Assembly (NCBI GenBank): GCA_947504115.1
Contig: CANNGH010000012.1
Span: 20,159 to 84,158 of the forward strand
DNA length: 64,000 bases
Reading direction: 5' to 3'
Source of the DNA: an uncultured Sedimentitalea sp.
GTDB taxonomy: Bacteria > Pseudomonadota > Alphaproteobacteria > Rhodobacterales > Rhodobacteraceae
A model generated the notes under the pieces. That model was not told the origin of the DNA and did no database searches. It worked only from the letters and a program-made list of their open reading frames with translations. Shown piece after piece: positions 46,163 to 54,856 of this stretch (its first letter is position 1; each line of letters opens with the position of its first letter). The position numbers and the translations under genes are program-made.

Positions 46163-46639
46163 ATGAAAAAAGCCATCACAACCGGCATCGCCGTTGCCTT
46201 GTCGCCAATCGCCGTTTGGGCGGCCGATGTCGCGCCGGGCCAGATCGTCTATGAGGACGGGACTGTCGAACAATCCCTGACCGGCGCGCCCGGTGATCCC
46301 GAGAACGGCGCCATCATCATGAAAACCAAATCTTCGGGAAACTGCATCTCCTGTCACGAGGTCACGGCCCTGAAGGATGCGCAGTGGCACGGCAACATCG
46401 GTCCCGTTCTGGACGGGGCCGGCGACCGCTGGAGCGAGGCGCAGTTGCGGGCCATCGTGACCAACGCCAAGGAGGTCTTTCCGGAGTCGATGATGCCGTC
46501 CTATTACCGGGTCGACGGCTTCACCCGTCCCGGCAATGCCTATACTGGCAAAGCCCCCGATGGTCCGATCGAACCTTTGCTGACGGCCCAGCAGGTCGAG
46601 GACGTGGTGGCCTTTCTTTCGACGCAAAAGGACGAATGA
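46163..46639 (+). CDS. soxX: SoxX, monohaem cytochrome c subunit of SoxAX
   Basis: 158 aa with a signal peptide ending at WAAD and one c-type haem site CISCH (Cys61, Cys64, His65). A methionine-containing segment PESMMPSYYR can supply the distal ligand. With SoxA it forms the oxidase that couples thiosulfate to the SoxY cysteine. The ATG at 46163 follows a GGGAGG ribosome site. Gene spacing to soxY is 29 bp. Confidence 0.95.
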   Translation: MKKAITTGIAVALSPIAVWAADVAPGQIVYEDGTVEQSLTGAPGDPENGAIIMKTKSSGNCISCHEVTALKDAQWHGNIGPVLDGAGDRWSEAQLRAIVTNAKEVFPESMMPSYYRVDGFTRPGNAYTGKAPDGPIEPLLTAQQVEDVVAFLSTQKDE

Positions 46640-46668
46640 CGGGGAGCATCCCCAGTGAGGAGACAAAC

Positions 46669-47088
46669 ATGAATTTCACAAGACGCGAAACCCTGGCGCT
46701 CGGGGCGGCAGCGATGGCCGTGGCGGCCCTGCCGCTGCCCGCACTGGCCAAGACCACCGACGAACTGATCGCCGAATTCACCGGCGGCGCCGACGTCGCG
46801 GACGAAGGTGTCGAACTGGACGCACCCGAGATCGCCGAGAACGGCAATACCGTTCCGATCGAGGTGGCCGCGGAAGGGGCCTCTGCCATCATGGTGCTGG
46901 CCGGGGGCAACCCGACACCGCCGGTGGCGACGTTCAATTTCGGCCCCCTGGCCGGCGCCAGCCGCGCCAAGACCCGCATCCGCCTTGCCGGAACGCAGGA
47001 CGTGATCGCGGTGGCGAAACTGGCCGATGGCAGCTTTGCCCGGACCAGCAAGACCGTGAAGGTCACAATCGGCGGCTGCGGCGGCTAA
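46669..47088 (+). CDS. soxY: SoxY, sulfur-carrier subunit
   Basis: 139-aa periplasmic carrier. The N-terminus has a twin-arginine signal (TRRETLALGAAAM), as expected for SoxYZ export. The C-terminus ends in the diagnostic GGCGG swinging arm whose cysteine carries the sulfur intermediates. It is located between soxX and soxZ with 18 bp to soxZ. The start at 46669 has GAGGAG upstream; the longer frame from 46384 is soxX in another frame. Confidence 0.97.
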   Translation: MNFTRRETLALGAAAMAVAALPLPALAKTTDELIAEFTGGADVADEGVELDAPEIAENGNTVPIEVAAEGASAIMVLAGGNPTPPVATFNFGPLAGASRAKTRIRLAGTQDVIAVAKLADGSFARTSKTVKVTIGGCGG

Positions 47089-47106
47089 GCGAGAGGAGAG
47101 CAAGAC

Positions 47107-47436
47107 ATGGCAGATAACGTACGCCCGCGCGTGAAGGTCCCCAAGAAGGCGGCCGCCGGCGAGGTGATCTCGATCAAGACCCTGATCAGCCACCCGATGG
47201 AATCCGGTCAGCGCAAGGACGGCGACGGCAATACGATCCCGCGCTCGATCATCAATCGCATGGTTGTCGATTTCAATGGCGAGAACGTCATCGACGTGAC
47301 GCTGGAGCCGGCGATTTCGACCAACCCCTATTTCGAGTTCGACGCCACGGTGCCGGAATCGGGCGAGTTCAAGTTCACCTGGCACGACGACGACGGCTCG
47401 GTTTACGAAGATACACAGGCGATCGAAGTCGGCTGA
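47107..47436 (+). CDS. soxZ: SoxZ, partner of SoxY
   Basis: 109-aa immunoglobulin-like protein with no signal peptide; it is exported as a complex with SoxY by the Tat route. The typical sequence RPRVKVPKKAAAGEVISIKT leads into LISHPMESGQRKD and the terminal FKFTWHDDDGSVYEDTQ strand. It scaffolds the SoxY carrier arm for SoxAX, SoxB and SoxCD. It is followed by a small hairpin and soxA. Confidence 0.97.
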   Translation: MADNVRPRVKVPKKAAAGEVISIKTLISHPMESGQRKDGDGNTIPRSIINRMVVDFNGENVIDVTLEPAISTNPYFEFDATVPESGEFKFTWHDDDGSVYEDTQAIEVG

Positions 47437-47451
47437 TAAAAAAGAACAAGC

Positions 47452-47480
47452 GCCTTGCCGTCCGTCATGGAGGGCAGGGC
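47452..47480 (+). terminator. Intra-operon hairpin between soxZ and soxA
   Basis: Arms GCCTTGCC and GGCAGGGC (one G-T pair) around a 13-nt loop in the 68-bp soxZ-soxA gap. There is no U tract, so it is more likely an mRNA-processing or stabilising structure than a true terminator. Confidence 0.4.
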
Positions 47481-47504
47481 GGCTCAAGGGAGGAAACCAA
47501 CCAG

Positions 47505-48362
47505 ATGAAAAGAACCGCAATGACCGCCTTGGTCGCGGCGCTGATCGCCGCGCCCGTCCTAGTGGCTGCCGGCCCCGACGACGATACGCTGGTGGTGAAC
47601 GGCGAGATCGAGATGACCACCAAGGCCCCGGCGCCCGCCCACATGGAAGGCACCGGAATCGACACGATCATGTCGGGGTGGCATTTCCGCGAGGACGAGA
47701 CCCAGGCCCTGCAGATGGACGACTTCGACAATACCGGCATGATTTTCGTCGAACAGGCGCAGGAAGTCTGGAACACCGTAGAAGGCACCGAGGGCAAATC
47801 CTGCGCCTCGTGCCACGACGAGGCGAGCGAGAGCATGAAAGGCGTGCGCGCGGTCTATCCCAAGTGGGACGAGGACAAGGAAGAGGTCAAGACCCTTGCC
47901 ATGCAGATCAATGCATGCCGGACCGAGAACATGGGGGCCGAGGCCTATAAATACGACTCTGTGCCGATGGCGTCGATGGAGGCGCTGATCGCGGCCCAGT
48001 CGCGCGGCATGCCCATGAACGTCGCAATCGACGGCCCGGTCAGGGAGACCTGGGAAAAGGGCAAGGAAATCTACTATACCCGGTATGGGCAATTGGAACT
48101 GGCCTGTGCCAATTGTCACGAGGACAACTGGGGCAACATGATCCGCGCCGACCATCTGAGCCAGGGTCAGACCAACGGATTTCCCGTCTATCGCCTGAAA
48201 AACACCAAGCTGAACACCGTGCATGGCCGCTTCAAGGGGTGCATCCGCGACACGCGCGCGGAAACCTTCGCGCCGGGCAGTCCCGAACTGGTGGCGCTCG
48301 AGTTGTACGTTGCAAGCCGCGGCAATGGCCTTTCGGTCGAAGGGCCATCTGTTCGCAACTGA
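47505..48362 (+). CDS. soxA: SoxA, dihaem cytochrome c subunit of SoxAX
   Basis: 285 aa with a signal peptide. Two haem motifs are present: CASCH (Cys100, Cys103, His104) and CANCH (Cys201, Cys204, His205). The active-site cysteine, Cys246, lies in FKGCIRDTRAE and becomes the cysteine persulfide haem ligand in characterised SoxA. So this is the dihaem form typical of alphaproteobacteria rather than the monohaem type. It conjugates thiosulfate to SoxYZ together with SoxX. Confidence 0.96.
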   Translation: MKRTAMTALVAALIAAPVLVAAGPDDDTLVVNGEIEMTTKAPAPAHMEGTGIDTIMSGWHFREDETQALQMDDFDNTGMIFVEQAQEVWNTVEGTEGKSCASCHDEASESMKGVRAVYPKWDEDKEEVKTLAMQINACRTENMGAEAYKYDSVPMASMEALIAAQSRGMPMNVAIDGPVRETWEKGKEIYYTRYGQLELACANCHEDNWGNMIRADHLSQGQTNGFPVYRLKNTKLNTVHGRFKGCIRDTRAETFAPGSPELVALELYVASRGNGLSVEGPSVRN

Positions 48363-48365
48363 TGC

Positions 48366-48405
48366 CGGATTGCCCCGCGCTGCCTGTGCGGCGCGGGGCA
48401 ATCCG
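48366..48405 (+). terminator. Long perfect hairpin between soxA and soxB
   Basis: Perfect 15-bp arms CGGATTGCCCCGCGC and GCGCGGGGCAATCCG with a 10-nt loop, starting 3 bp after the soxA stop and ending about 50 bp before soxB. No U tract follows. It is strong enough to stabilise the 3' end of upstream mRNA or to partly uncouple soxXYZA from soxBCD. Confidence 0.7.
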
Positions 48406-48456
48406 CAGGCTTGAATTCCCAATTGCGCGTTCATGACGCGAGAGGAAAGGTTACCC

Positions 48457-50154
48457 ATGATATCGCGCCGCGATTTTCTTCAGACGAGCATGGCCGCAAC
48501 CGCCATTCTGGGCGCATCCGCCTATGGCAATTGGGGGCGGTTGGCCGCGCAGCAGGCGCTGACGCAGGACCAATTGCTTGAATTCGACACTTTCGGCAAT
48601 GTCAGCCTGATCCACGTCACCGACATTCATGGCCAGCTGAAACCGATCTTTTTCCGCGAACCCGAAGTGAACCTGGGCGTTGGCGGCAACAAGGGCGAGG
48701 TGCCCCATGTTACGGGCGCCGATTTCCGCCGTCTTTACGGCATCGATGACGGTAGTCCATCGCATTATGCGCTGACCTATGACGACTTTACGGCGCTCGC
48801 TCGCGAATATGGCCGCATGGGCGGTCTGGACCGGGTCGCAACCGTCGTCAACGCGATCCGCGCGGCACGTCCCGATGCGCTGCTGCTGGATGGCGGCGAT
48901 ACCTGGCATGGCTCGTATACCTGTCATCACACGCAGGGGCAGGACATGGTCAACGTGATGAACGCGCTGAAACCCGACGCGATGACCTTTCATTGGGAAT
49001 TCACGCTGGGATCCGAGCGGATGCAGGAGATCGTTGAAGGTCTGCCCTTCGCGGCGCTGGGGCAGAACATCTTTGACGCCGAATGGGATGAGCCGGCGGA
49101 ATTGTTCAAGCCCTACAAGTTCTTTGAACGCGGCGGCGTCAAGATCGCCGTGATCGGGCAGGCGTTCCCCTATATGCCGATCGCCAATCCCGGCTGGATG
49201 TTTCCGGAATACAGCTTTGGCATCCGCGACCAGCACATGCAGCAGATGGTGGACGAGGTGCGCGAACAGGGTGCCGGTCTGGTCGTGCTGCTGTCGCATA
49301 ACGGCTTTGACGTGGACAAGAAGATGGCGGCACAGGTCAAGGGCATCGACGTGATCCTGTCGGGTCATACCCATGACGCGCTGCCCGAGCCTGTTCTGGT
49401 CGGCGACACGGTCATCGTCGCCAGCGGGTCCAACGGCAAGTTCGTCAGCCGTGTGGATCTGGATGTGCGCGACGGGCGGATGATGGGCTTCCGTCACAAG
49501 CTGATCCCGATCTTCTCGGACGTGATCGCGCCCGATGCGCAGATGACGGCGCTGATCGACGAGCAACGCGCGCCCTACAAGGACGCGTTGGCCGAGGTGA
49601 TCGGCCAGACCGACAGCCTGCTTTATCGCCGGGGCAATTTCAACGGCAGTTGGGACGATCTGATCTGCGCAGCCTTGATGAGCGAGCGCGAGGCCGATAT
49701 CGCCATGTCGCCGGGCGTGCGCTGGGGGCCGTCGCTGCTGCCGGGTCAGGACATCACGCGCGAGGACATCTTCAACGTCACCTCGATGAGCTATGGCGAG
49801 GCGTATCGCACGGAAATGACCGGCGATTACATCAGGATCGTTCTTGAGGACGTCGGCGACAACATCTTCAACCCCGATCCCTATTACCAGCAGGGCGGCG
49901 ACATGGTGCGTGTCGGCGGTCTGGGCTACCGCATCGACATCTCCAAACCGCAGGGCCAGCGTATTTCCGACATGACGCTGCTGAAAACCGGCGAGGCGAT
50001 CGATCCCGAGAAATCCTATGTGGTCGCCGGTTGGGCATCGGTGAATGAGGGCACCGAAGGCCCGCAGATCTGGGATGTGGTCGAAAGCCATATCCGCAAA
50101 CAAGGCACGGTTTCGATCGAGCCCAATACATCCGTCAAGGTGGCCGGCGCCTGA
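48457..50154 (+). CDS. soxB: SoxB, dimanganese thiosulfohydrolase
   Basis: 565-aa 5'-nucleotidase-fold enzyme that hydrolyses the SoxY-bound sulfonate to sulfate. It has a twin-arginine signal (ISRRDFLQTSMAA). Metal-binding motifs: HVTDIHGQL (Asp56, His58), LLDGGDTWHGS, LLSHNGFDVDKKM and SGHTHDALPEP. The HWEFTLG segment replaces the GNHE of ordinary nucleotidases, as is usual for SoxB. The ATG at 48457 follows GAGGAAAGG. It lies behind the long soxA-soxB hairpin. Confidence 0.97.
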   Translation: MISRRDFLQTSMAATAILGASAYGNWGRLAAQQALTQDQLLEFDTFGNVSLIHVTDIHGQLKPIFFREPEVNLGVGGNKGEVPHVTGADFRRLYGIDDGSPSHYALTYDDFTALAREYGRMGGLDRVATVVNAIRAARPDALLLDGGDTWHGSYTCHHTQGQDMVNVMNALKPDAMTFHWEFTLGSERMQEIVEGLPFAALGQNIFDAEWDEPAELFKPYKFFERGGVKIAVIGQAFPYMPIANPGWMFPEYSFGIRDQHMQQMVDEVREQGAGLVVLLSHNGFDVDKKMAAQVKGIDVILSGHTHDALPEPVLVGDTVIVASGSNGKFVSRVDLDVRDGRMMGFRHKLIPIFSDVIAPDAQMTALIDEQRAPYKDALAEVIGQTDSLLYRRGNFNGSWDDLICAALMSEREADIAMSPGVRWGPSLLPGQDITREDIFNVTSMSYGEAYRTEMTGDYIRIVLEDVGDNIFNPDPYYQQGGDMVRVGGLGYRIDISKPQGQRISDMTLLKTGEAIDPEKSYVVAGWASVNEGTEGPQIWDVVESHIRKQGTVSIEPNTSVKVAGA

Positions 50155-50202
50155 CGTACCAACCGTTTTTGCATACCAAAGACAAGACAGGAGACCGGAC
50201 GC

Positions 50203-51483
50203 ATGACGTTTCGTTTCAAGGGAAAACCGCCCTCGCGCCGCCAGTTTCTGGCCGGCGCGGCGGCCTCGACCGCCGGAGCGATCAGTGCCGGCGCCGCGCG
50301 CGGCGAAGGCGATCCGCTGATCACCGAACCGCAATACTGGGCGCAGGGATTCGGCGATCCCGTCGATGAAGCCCCCTATGGGTTGCCGATCGAATTCGAA
50401 TCCGATGTGATCCGCCGCAATGTCGATTGGCTGACCGCGGACACGATCAGTTCGGTCAACTTCACTCCGATTCACGCGCTGGACGGAACGATCACACCGC
50501 AGGGCTGCGCGTTCGAGCGGCACCATTCCGGCGCCATCGAACTGAGCAAGCCGGATTACCGGCTGATGATCAACGGGCTGGTGGATACACCGCTGGTCTT
50601 CAGCTATAACGATCTTGAGCGGTTTCCCCGCGAAAACCATGTGTATTTCTGCGAATGTGCCGCCAATAGCGGCATGGAGTGGGCCGGGGCGCAGTTGAAC
50701 GGCGCACAGTTCACCCACGGCATGATCCACAACATGGAATATACCGGCGTTCCGCTGAAAACCCTGCTGCAGGAGGCCGGGCTGGATGCGGCGGGCGACC
50801 TTTCGGACAAATGGGTCTATGTCGAGGGCGCGGACGCATCATCGAACGGCCGCTCGATCCCGATGGAAAAGGCGCTGGAGGATTGCCTTGTCGCGTTCAA
50901 GGCCAACGGCGAGGCGCTGCGCAAGGAACACGGTTATCCGGTCCGCCTGGTCGTGCCCGGCTGGGAAGGCAACATGTGGGTGAAATGGTTGCGCCGCGTC
51001 AAGGTCACGGACGGCCCGGTCGAAAGCCGCGAGGAAACCAGCAAATACACCGATACGATGGCCGATGGCACCAGCCGCAAATGGACATGGGTCATGGACG
51101 CGAAATCCGTCGTCACCTCGCCCAGCCCGCAATCGCCCATCACCCACGGCAAGGGGCCGCTGGTGATCAGCGGTCTGGCCTGGTCGGGTCGCGGTGCGAT
51201 CACCCGCGTCGATGTGACCAAGGACGGCGGCAAGACATGGCAAACCGCCCGTCTGGCCAAACCGGGCGAGAAACGCGCGCTGACGCGGTTCTATCTCGAT
51301 ACCGAATGGGACGGCGAAGAGATGCTTCTGCAAAGCCGCGCCATGGACGATACCGGTTATGTGCAGCCCACCAAGGATCAGCTGCGCGAGGTGCGTGGTC
51401 TGAACTCGGTCTATCACAACAACGGTATCCAGACCTGGCTGATCAATTCGGACGGAAAGGCGGAAAATGTCGAAGTCTCGTAA
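50203..51483 (+). CDS. soxC: SoxC, molybdenum sulfane dehydrogenase subunit
   Basis: 426-aa sulfite-oxidase-family protein with a twin-arginine signal (SRRQFLAGAAAS). The molybdenum-ligating cysteine is Cys152 in CECAANSGMEW, and the C-terminal dimerisation/immunoglobulin-like domain is complete. With SoxD it oxidises the SoxY-bound sulfane sulfur, a six-electron step. Presence of soxCD predicts complete oxidation of thiosulfate to sulfate without sulfur globules. Its end overlaps soxD by 17 bp. Confidence 0.97.
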   Translation: MTFRFKGKPPSRRQFLAGAAASTAGAISAGAARGEGDPLITEPQYWAQGFGDPVDEAPYGLPIEFESDVIRRNVDWLTADTISSVNFTPIHALDGTITPQGCAFERHHSGAIELSKPDYRLMINGLVDTPLVFSYNDLERFPRENHVYFCECAANSGMEWAGAQLNGAQFTHGMIHNMEYTGVPLKTLLQEAGLDAAGDLSDKWVYVEGADASSNGRSIPMEKALEDCLVAFKANGEALRKEHGYPVRLVVPGWEGNMWVKWLRRVKVTDGPVESREETSKYTDTMADGTSRKWTWVMDAKSVVTSPSPQSPITHGKGPLVISGLAWSGRGAITRVDVTKDGGKTWQTARLAKPGEKRALTRFYLDTEWDGEEMLLQSRAMDDTGYVQPTKDQLREVRGLNSVYHNNGIQTWLINSDGKAENVEVS

Positions 51484-52111
51484 TCGTGTTCTGAGCGCGG
51501 CGCTGATCGCCTCGTGTTTTGCCGGCCCGGCGCTCGCCGAAAGCTTCGGCCTGGGCCGGCCGGCCACCCCGGACGAAATCGCGGCCTGGGACCTGGATGT
51601 CAGCCCGGACGGCACCGGCCTGCCCGAGGGCGAGGGCGACGTGTGGACCGGAGAGGAACTGTTCGAACAACATTGCGCGGTCTGCCACGGCGATTTTGCC
51701 GAAGGCGTGGACAATTGGCCCAAGCTGGCAGGCGGTTTCAACACGCTGGACCGCCAGGATCCGGTCAAGACGGTCGGATCGTACTGGCCCTATCTTTCAA
51801 CCGCATGGGATTACATCAACCGCTCGATGCCGTTCGGAAACGCCCAGACCCTGACGGCGGACGAGGTGTATGCAATGGTCGCCTATATCCTTTATTCCAA
51901 CGGTTTGGTGGATGACGATTTCGTTCTGTCCCGCGACAACTTTCTGGATGTCGAGATGCCCAATGCCGACGGCTTCTTCGTCGATGATCGGCCGGAAACC
52001 GAATACGGGATCTTTACCGGCGAACCCTGCATGGAGAACTGCAAGGAAAACGTGGAAATCACCATGCATGCGCGGATTCTCGACGTGACGCCCGATGAAG
52101 GCGGCGAATGA
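51467..52111 (+). CDS. soxD: SoxD, cytochrome c subunit of sulfane dehydrogenase (short, monohaem)
   Basis: 214 aa with a signal peptide and one haem motif CAVCH (Cys70, Cys73, His74). The LSTAWDYINRSMPFGNAQTL segment provides the conserved methionine. The Paracoccus-type SoxD is a longer dihaem protein, but here no second CxxCH is present and the frame ends normally after a CMENCKENVEIT segment. It therefore represents the short SoxD form. It overlaps soxC, so assembly of SoxCD is translationally coupled. Confidence 0.93.
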   Translation: MSKSRNRVLSAALIASCFAGPALAESFGLGRPATPDEIAAWDLDVSPDGTGLPEGEGDVWTGEELFEQHCAVCHGDFAEGVDNWPKLAGGFNTLDRQDPVKTVGSYWPYLSTAWDYINRSMPFGNAQTLTADEVYAMVAYILYSNGLVDDDFVLSRDNFLDVEMPNADGFFVDDRPETEYGIFTGEPCMENCKENVEITMHARILDVTPDEGGE

Positions 52112-52227
52112 AGGGGCGCAGGCCCTGAAATACCGACGGAGGACCGGATGGGACGATATGGACTGTCCTGACGATCCCGCATCACGACCGACACCGCCGG
52201 TTCCACCGGCATTCAAAGGAGAAGACC

Positions 52228-52659
52228 ATGAAACGATTTGCAATCATCGCCGCACTGGCGTTTGCCGCCACCCCGTCGCTGGCCGAAGAGGGTGCCACCA
52301 CCTATGACTTCGAGGGCAGTTTCGAAGACGCGACCTTTGCCGTCGAGAATGCCATCATCGGGCAGGGGCTGGTGATCGACTATACCAGCCATGTGGGCGA
52401 CATGCTGAACCGCACCGCCGAGGATGTGGGCAGCGATGTGAAGATCTTCGACTCCGCCGACATTTTCCTGTTCTGCTCGGCCCAGCTGTCCCGCCAGGTG
52501 ATGGAGGCCGACCCGATGAATATCGCTCATTGCCCCTATGGCATATTCGTCACCGACCGCGAGGGTCAGGTACAGATCGGATATCGCAACCTTCCGGACG
52601 GGCCGATGCAAGACGTTCAGGCGATGCTGGATAAGATCGTGCAGACCGCCCGCGAATAG
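52228..52659 (+). CDS. Exported DUF302-family protein
   Basis: 143 aa with a signal peptide (cleavage near SLAEEG) and a DUF302-like domain: the SFEDATFAVENAIIGQGLVI helix-strand segment, then DIFLFCSAQLSRQVME and IAHCPYGIFVT. The two cysteines are about 25 residues apart and could bind metal or a haem-related ligand. DUF302 proteins often accompany respiratory sulfur genes. It follows soxD by 116 bp and stands where soxE would be found in Paracoccus. Function unknown. Confidence 0.83.
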   Translation: MKRFAIIAALAFAATPSLAEEGATTYDFEGSFEDATFAVENAIIGQGLVIDYTSHVGDMLNRTAEDVGSDVKIFDSADIFLFCSAQLSRQVMEADPMNIAHCPYGIFVTDREGQVQIGYRNLPDGPMQDVQAMLDKIVQTARE

Positions 52660-52752
52660 GCTGGTCGCGTCCGCGATTGACGCAGGTCAAGGCGGAGCGC
52701 GGCATTTTCGGGTATCTGGCCGATCATGGGTTCCGGCGTTTCGGGTGGCCGC

Positions 52753-53823
52753 ATGATTGAAGCTCTTATCGATACACTTGGCGACGGTCGCGTGCTGATG
52801 ATTGCCGGACTGGCTGTCGGGATGTTGTTCGGTGCGGCGGCCCAACATTCGCGGTTCTGCCTGCGCGCGGCAACGATCGAGGTCACCGAAGGCGGTTTCG
52901 GCCCGCGCCTGGCGGGATGGCTTGTCGCCTTCTTCACCGCTCTCCTCGCGGTGCAGGGCGCCATCGCGGCCGGCTATCTGGACGTGTCGCAATCGCGACA
53001 GTTGGCGGCCACGGGAAGCCTCTCCGGCGCCATCATCGGCGGGCTGATGTTCGGTTGCGGCATGATCCTGGCACGGGGCTGCGCCAGCCGTCTACTGGTT
53101 CTGTCGGCCACCGGCAACATGCGCGCCCTTGTCAGCGGTCTGATCCTGACACTGGTCGCCCAGGCATCGCTGCGCGGTGCTTTGGTCCCTGCGCGCGAGG
53201 CCTTGTCCGAGCTCTGGCTGGTAGAGGGCGGCGACGCGCGCAACCTTCTGGCGCGTCTGGGGCTGGAATCCGGTCACGCGGCGCTGCTGGCTGCGGGTGC
53301 GCTGGTGTTGTCGCTGGGGCTGGCATTCCGGCGCCGCGTGCCGCTGACCCGGACCATCGCCGCCGCGTTGGTCGGCGTGGCGGTCGCGCTCGGTTGGATC
53401 ACGACCTATCTGATCGCCCAATCATCGTTCGACATCATCCCGATCGCGTCGATCACCTTTACCGGCCCGTCCACCGACACGCTGATGGGGCTGATCAACA
53501 ACCCGGAACTTCCGCTCGGGTTCGGTGTCGGCCTTGTGCCGGGGGTCTTTGCCGGTTCGGCGCTTGCCGCCATCGCGACCCGCGAATTCAGGATCCAGCG
53601 CTTCGGCCCTGACACCCCGATGGAGCGCTACATCATCGGCGCGGCACTGATGGGATTTGGCAGCATGCTTGCCGGTGGCTGCGCTGTCGGGGCCGGCATG
53701 TCGGGCGGGGCGGTCTTTGCGCTGACGGCGTGGGTCGCGTTGCTGTTCATGTGGATCGGTGCGATGGCAACGCAATTGGTGTTCGTCAGGATCGCATCCG
53801 CCAAGGGGCGCGTCGCGGCCTGA
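52753..53823 (+). CDS. YeeE/YedE-family sulfur-compound transporter
   Basis: 356-aa membrane protein with two homologous halves and about 9-10 helices. The conserved cysteine motifs of thiosulfate-importing YeeE are present in each half: HSRFCLRAA near residue 30, GCGMILARGCASRLL near 95-110 and GGCAVGAGMSGGAVF near 305-320. It probably imports thiosulfate or moves a sulfur atom across the inner membrane. The start at 52753 gives the normal N-terminus; an ATG at 52726 would add nine residues. It ends the plus-strand sulfur-gene run. Confidence 0.9.
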   Translation: MIEALIDTLGDGRVLMIAGLAVGMLFGAAAQHSRFCLRAATIEVTEGGFGPRLAGWLVAFFTALLAVQGAIAAGYLDVSQSRQLAATGSLSGAIIGGLMFGCGMILARGCASRLLVLSATGNMRALVSGLILTLVAQASLRGALVPAREALSELWLVEGGDARNLLARLGLESGHAALLAAGALVLSLGLAFRRRVPLTRTIAAALVGVAVALGWITTYLIAQSSFDIIPIASITFTGPSTDTLMGLINNPELPLGFGVGLVPGVFAGSALAAIATREFRIQRFGPDTPMERYIIGAALMGFGSMLAGGCAVGAGMSGGAVFALTAWVALLFMWIGAMATQLVFVRIASAKGRVAA

Positions 53824-53899
53824 ACACGGCACGTCGGGATTGAGCCGAGGCAACCAGTGTCGCCCCGGTCATCGGATCGACAAGCCGATATGACCCGGC

Positions 53900-54856
53900 C
53901 TATTCGAACTCCATCTGCTCATAGACACGGCCCGCGTTCTTGGTGGCCAATTCATCGAATGTGTCGAGATTTTCATAGGGTGATTGATCGACGTAATAGG
54001 CGTCCGCCAGATCGCCGCCGTTGTCGAGGTGCTCGCCGATCTTTTCCCGCAAATAGACCAGATAATCGCGCGTATAGCGGCGCACCTGATCCATGTTCGT
54101 CGGATGGCCGTGGCCGGGAATGACATAGGTGGCGTTCAGCGCCTCGAATTCATTGTCCCAGGTTTCCAGCCATTCGGCGGTATAGGTATCAGCGAAGATC
54201 GGCAGCATGCGCTCATGAAAGGCCATGTCTCCCGAGATCACAAGACTTTGTTCCGGAAGCCAGATCACGATGTCACCGGGGCTGTGGGCCGGGCCGAGAT
54301 AACGCGCCTCGATCCGGAAATCGCCCATCTCGACGATATATTCGTCACTGAAGGTTTCTGTCGGACCCTGTATTTCAGTGCCTTCGGCCTTGTCCTTGTT
54401 ATAGCGTTTCATGCCCTCGAGGATCGTGCCGCCGGTTTCCTCGACGACGCGGGCGGCGTCCTCGTGCGCGACGATCGGGACACCCTGTTCAGCCCAGTAA
54501 TTGTTGCCCAGAACCGCGTGGCCCTGCCCATTCTCGTTGAACACCAGCTTGACCGGCTGATCCGTGATCGCCTTGATCTCGTCATGCAGCGCCTTGGCCA
54601 GCCCGTAGGCCGCACCGCCATTGACGACGATCACGCCATCCCCGGTGACGATGAAGCTGAGATTGTTGTTGTGGCCCGAATTCTCATAGGTCGGCGGCGC
54701 GGTGGCGCCGATGGCGGAAAAGACGCCGGGAATGAACTCCACCGGTTTGTTGTAAAGCAGGGAGCCGGGATATTTGTCGGCGATGTCCTCGCTTGCGAAC
54801 GCTGCCGGGCCTGCCAGCAAGGCGGCCAGAAAAAAGGATCGGAACATTTGCGTCAC
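53900..54856 (-). CDS. SoxH-like metallo-beta-lactamase-fold protein with degenerate zinc motif
   Basis: 318 aa with a signal peptide ending near AAFASED, so periplasmic. Size and location fit SoxH of Paracoccus-type loci. The usual first metal motif HxHxDH is lost: the region reads FNENGQGHAVLGN with Asn109, Gln111, His113 and Ala114 at the four ligand positions. The later ligands GPAHSPGD, SGDMAF and IPGHGHP remain. The surrounding GNNYWAEQGVPIVAHEDAA matches active relatives, so this is substitution, not frameshift. It is translated with the upstream MBL gene through a 4-bp overlap. Confidence 0.87.
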   Translation of the reverse strand: MTQMFRSFFLAALLAGPAAFASEDIADKYPGSLLYNKPVEFIPGVFSAIGATAPPTYENSGHNNNLSFIVTGDGVIVVNGGAAYGLAKALHDEIKAITDQPVKLVFNENGQGHAVLGNNYWAEQGVPIVAHEDAARVVEETGGTILEGMKRYNKDKAEGTEIQGPTETFSDEYIVEMGDFRIEARYLGPAHSPGDIVIWLPEQSLVISGDMAFHERMLPIFADTYTAEWLETWDNEFEALNATYVIPGHGHPTNMDQVRRYTRDYLVYLREKIGEHLDNGGDLADAYYVDQSPYENLDTFDELATKNAGRVYEQMEFE

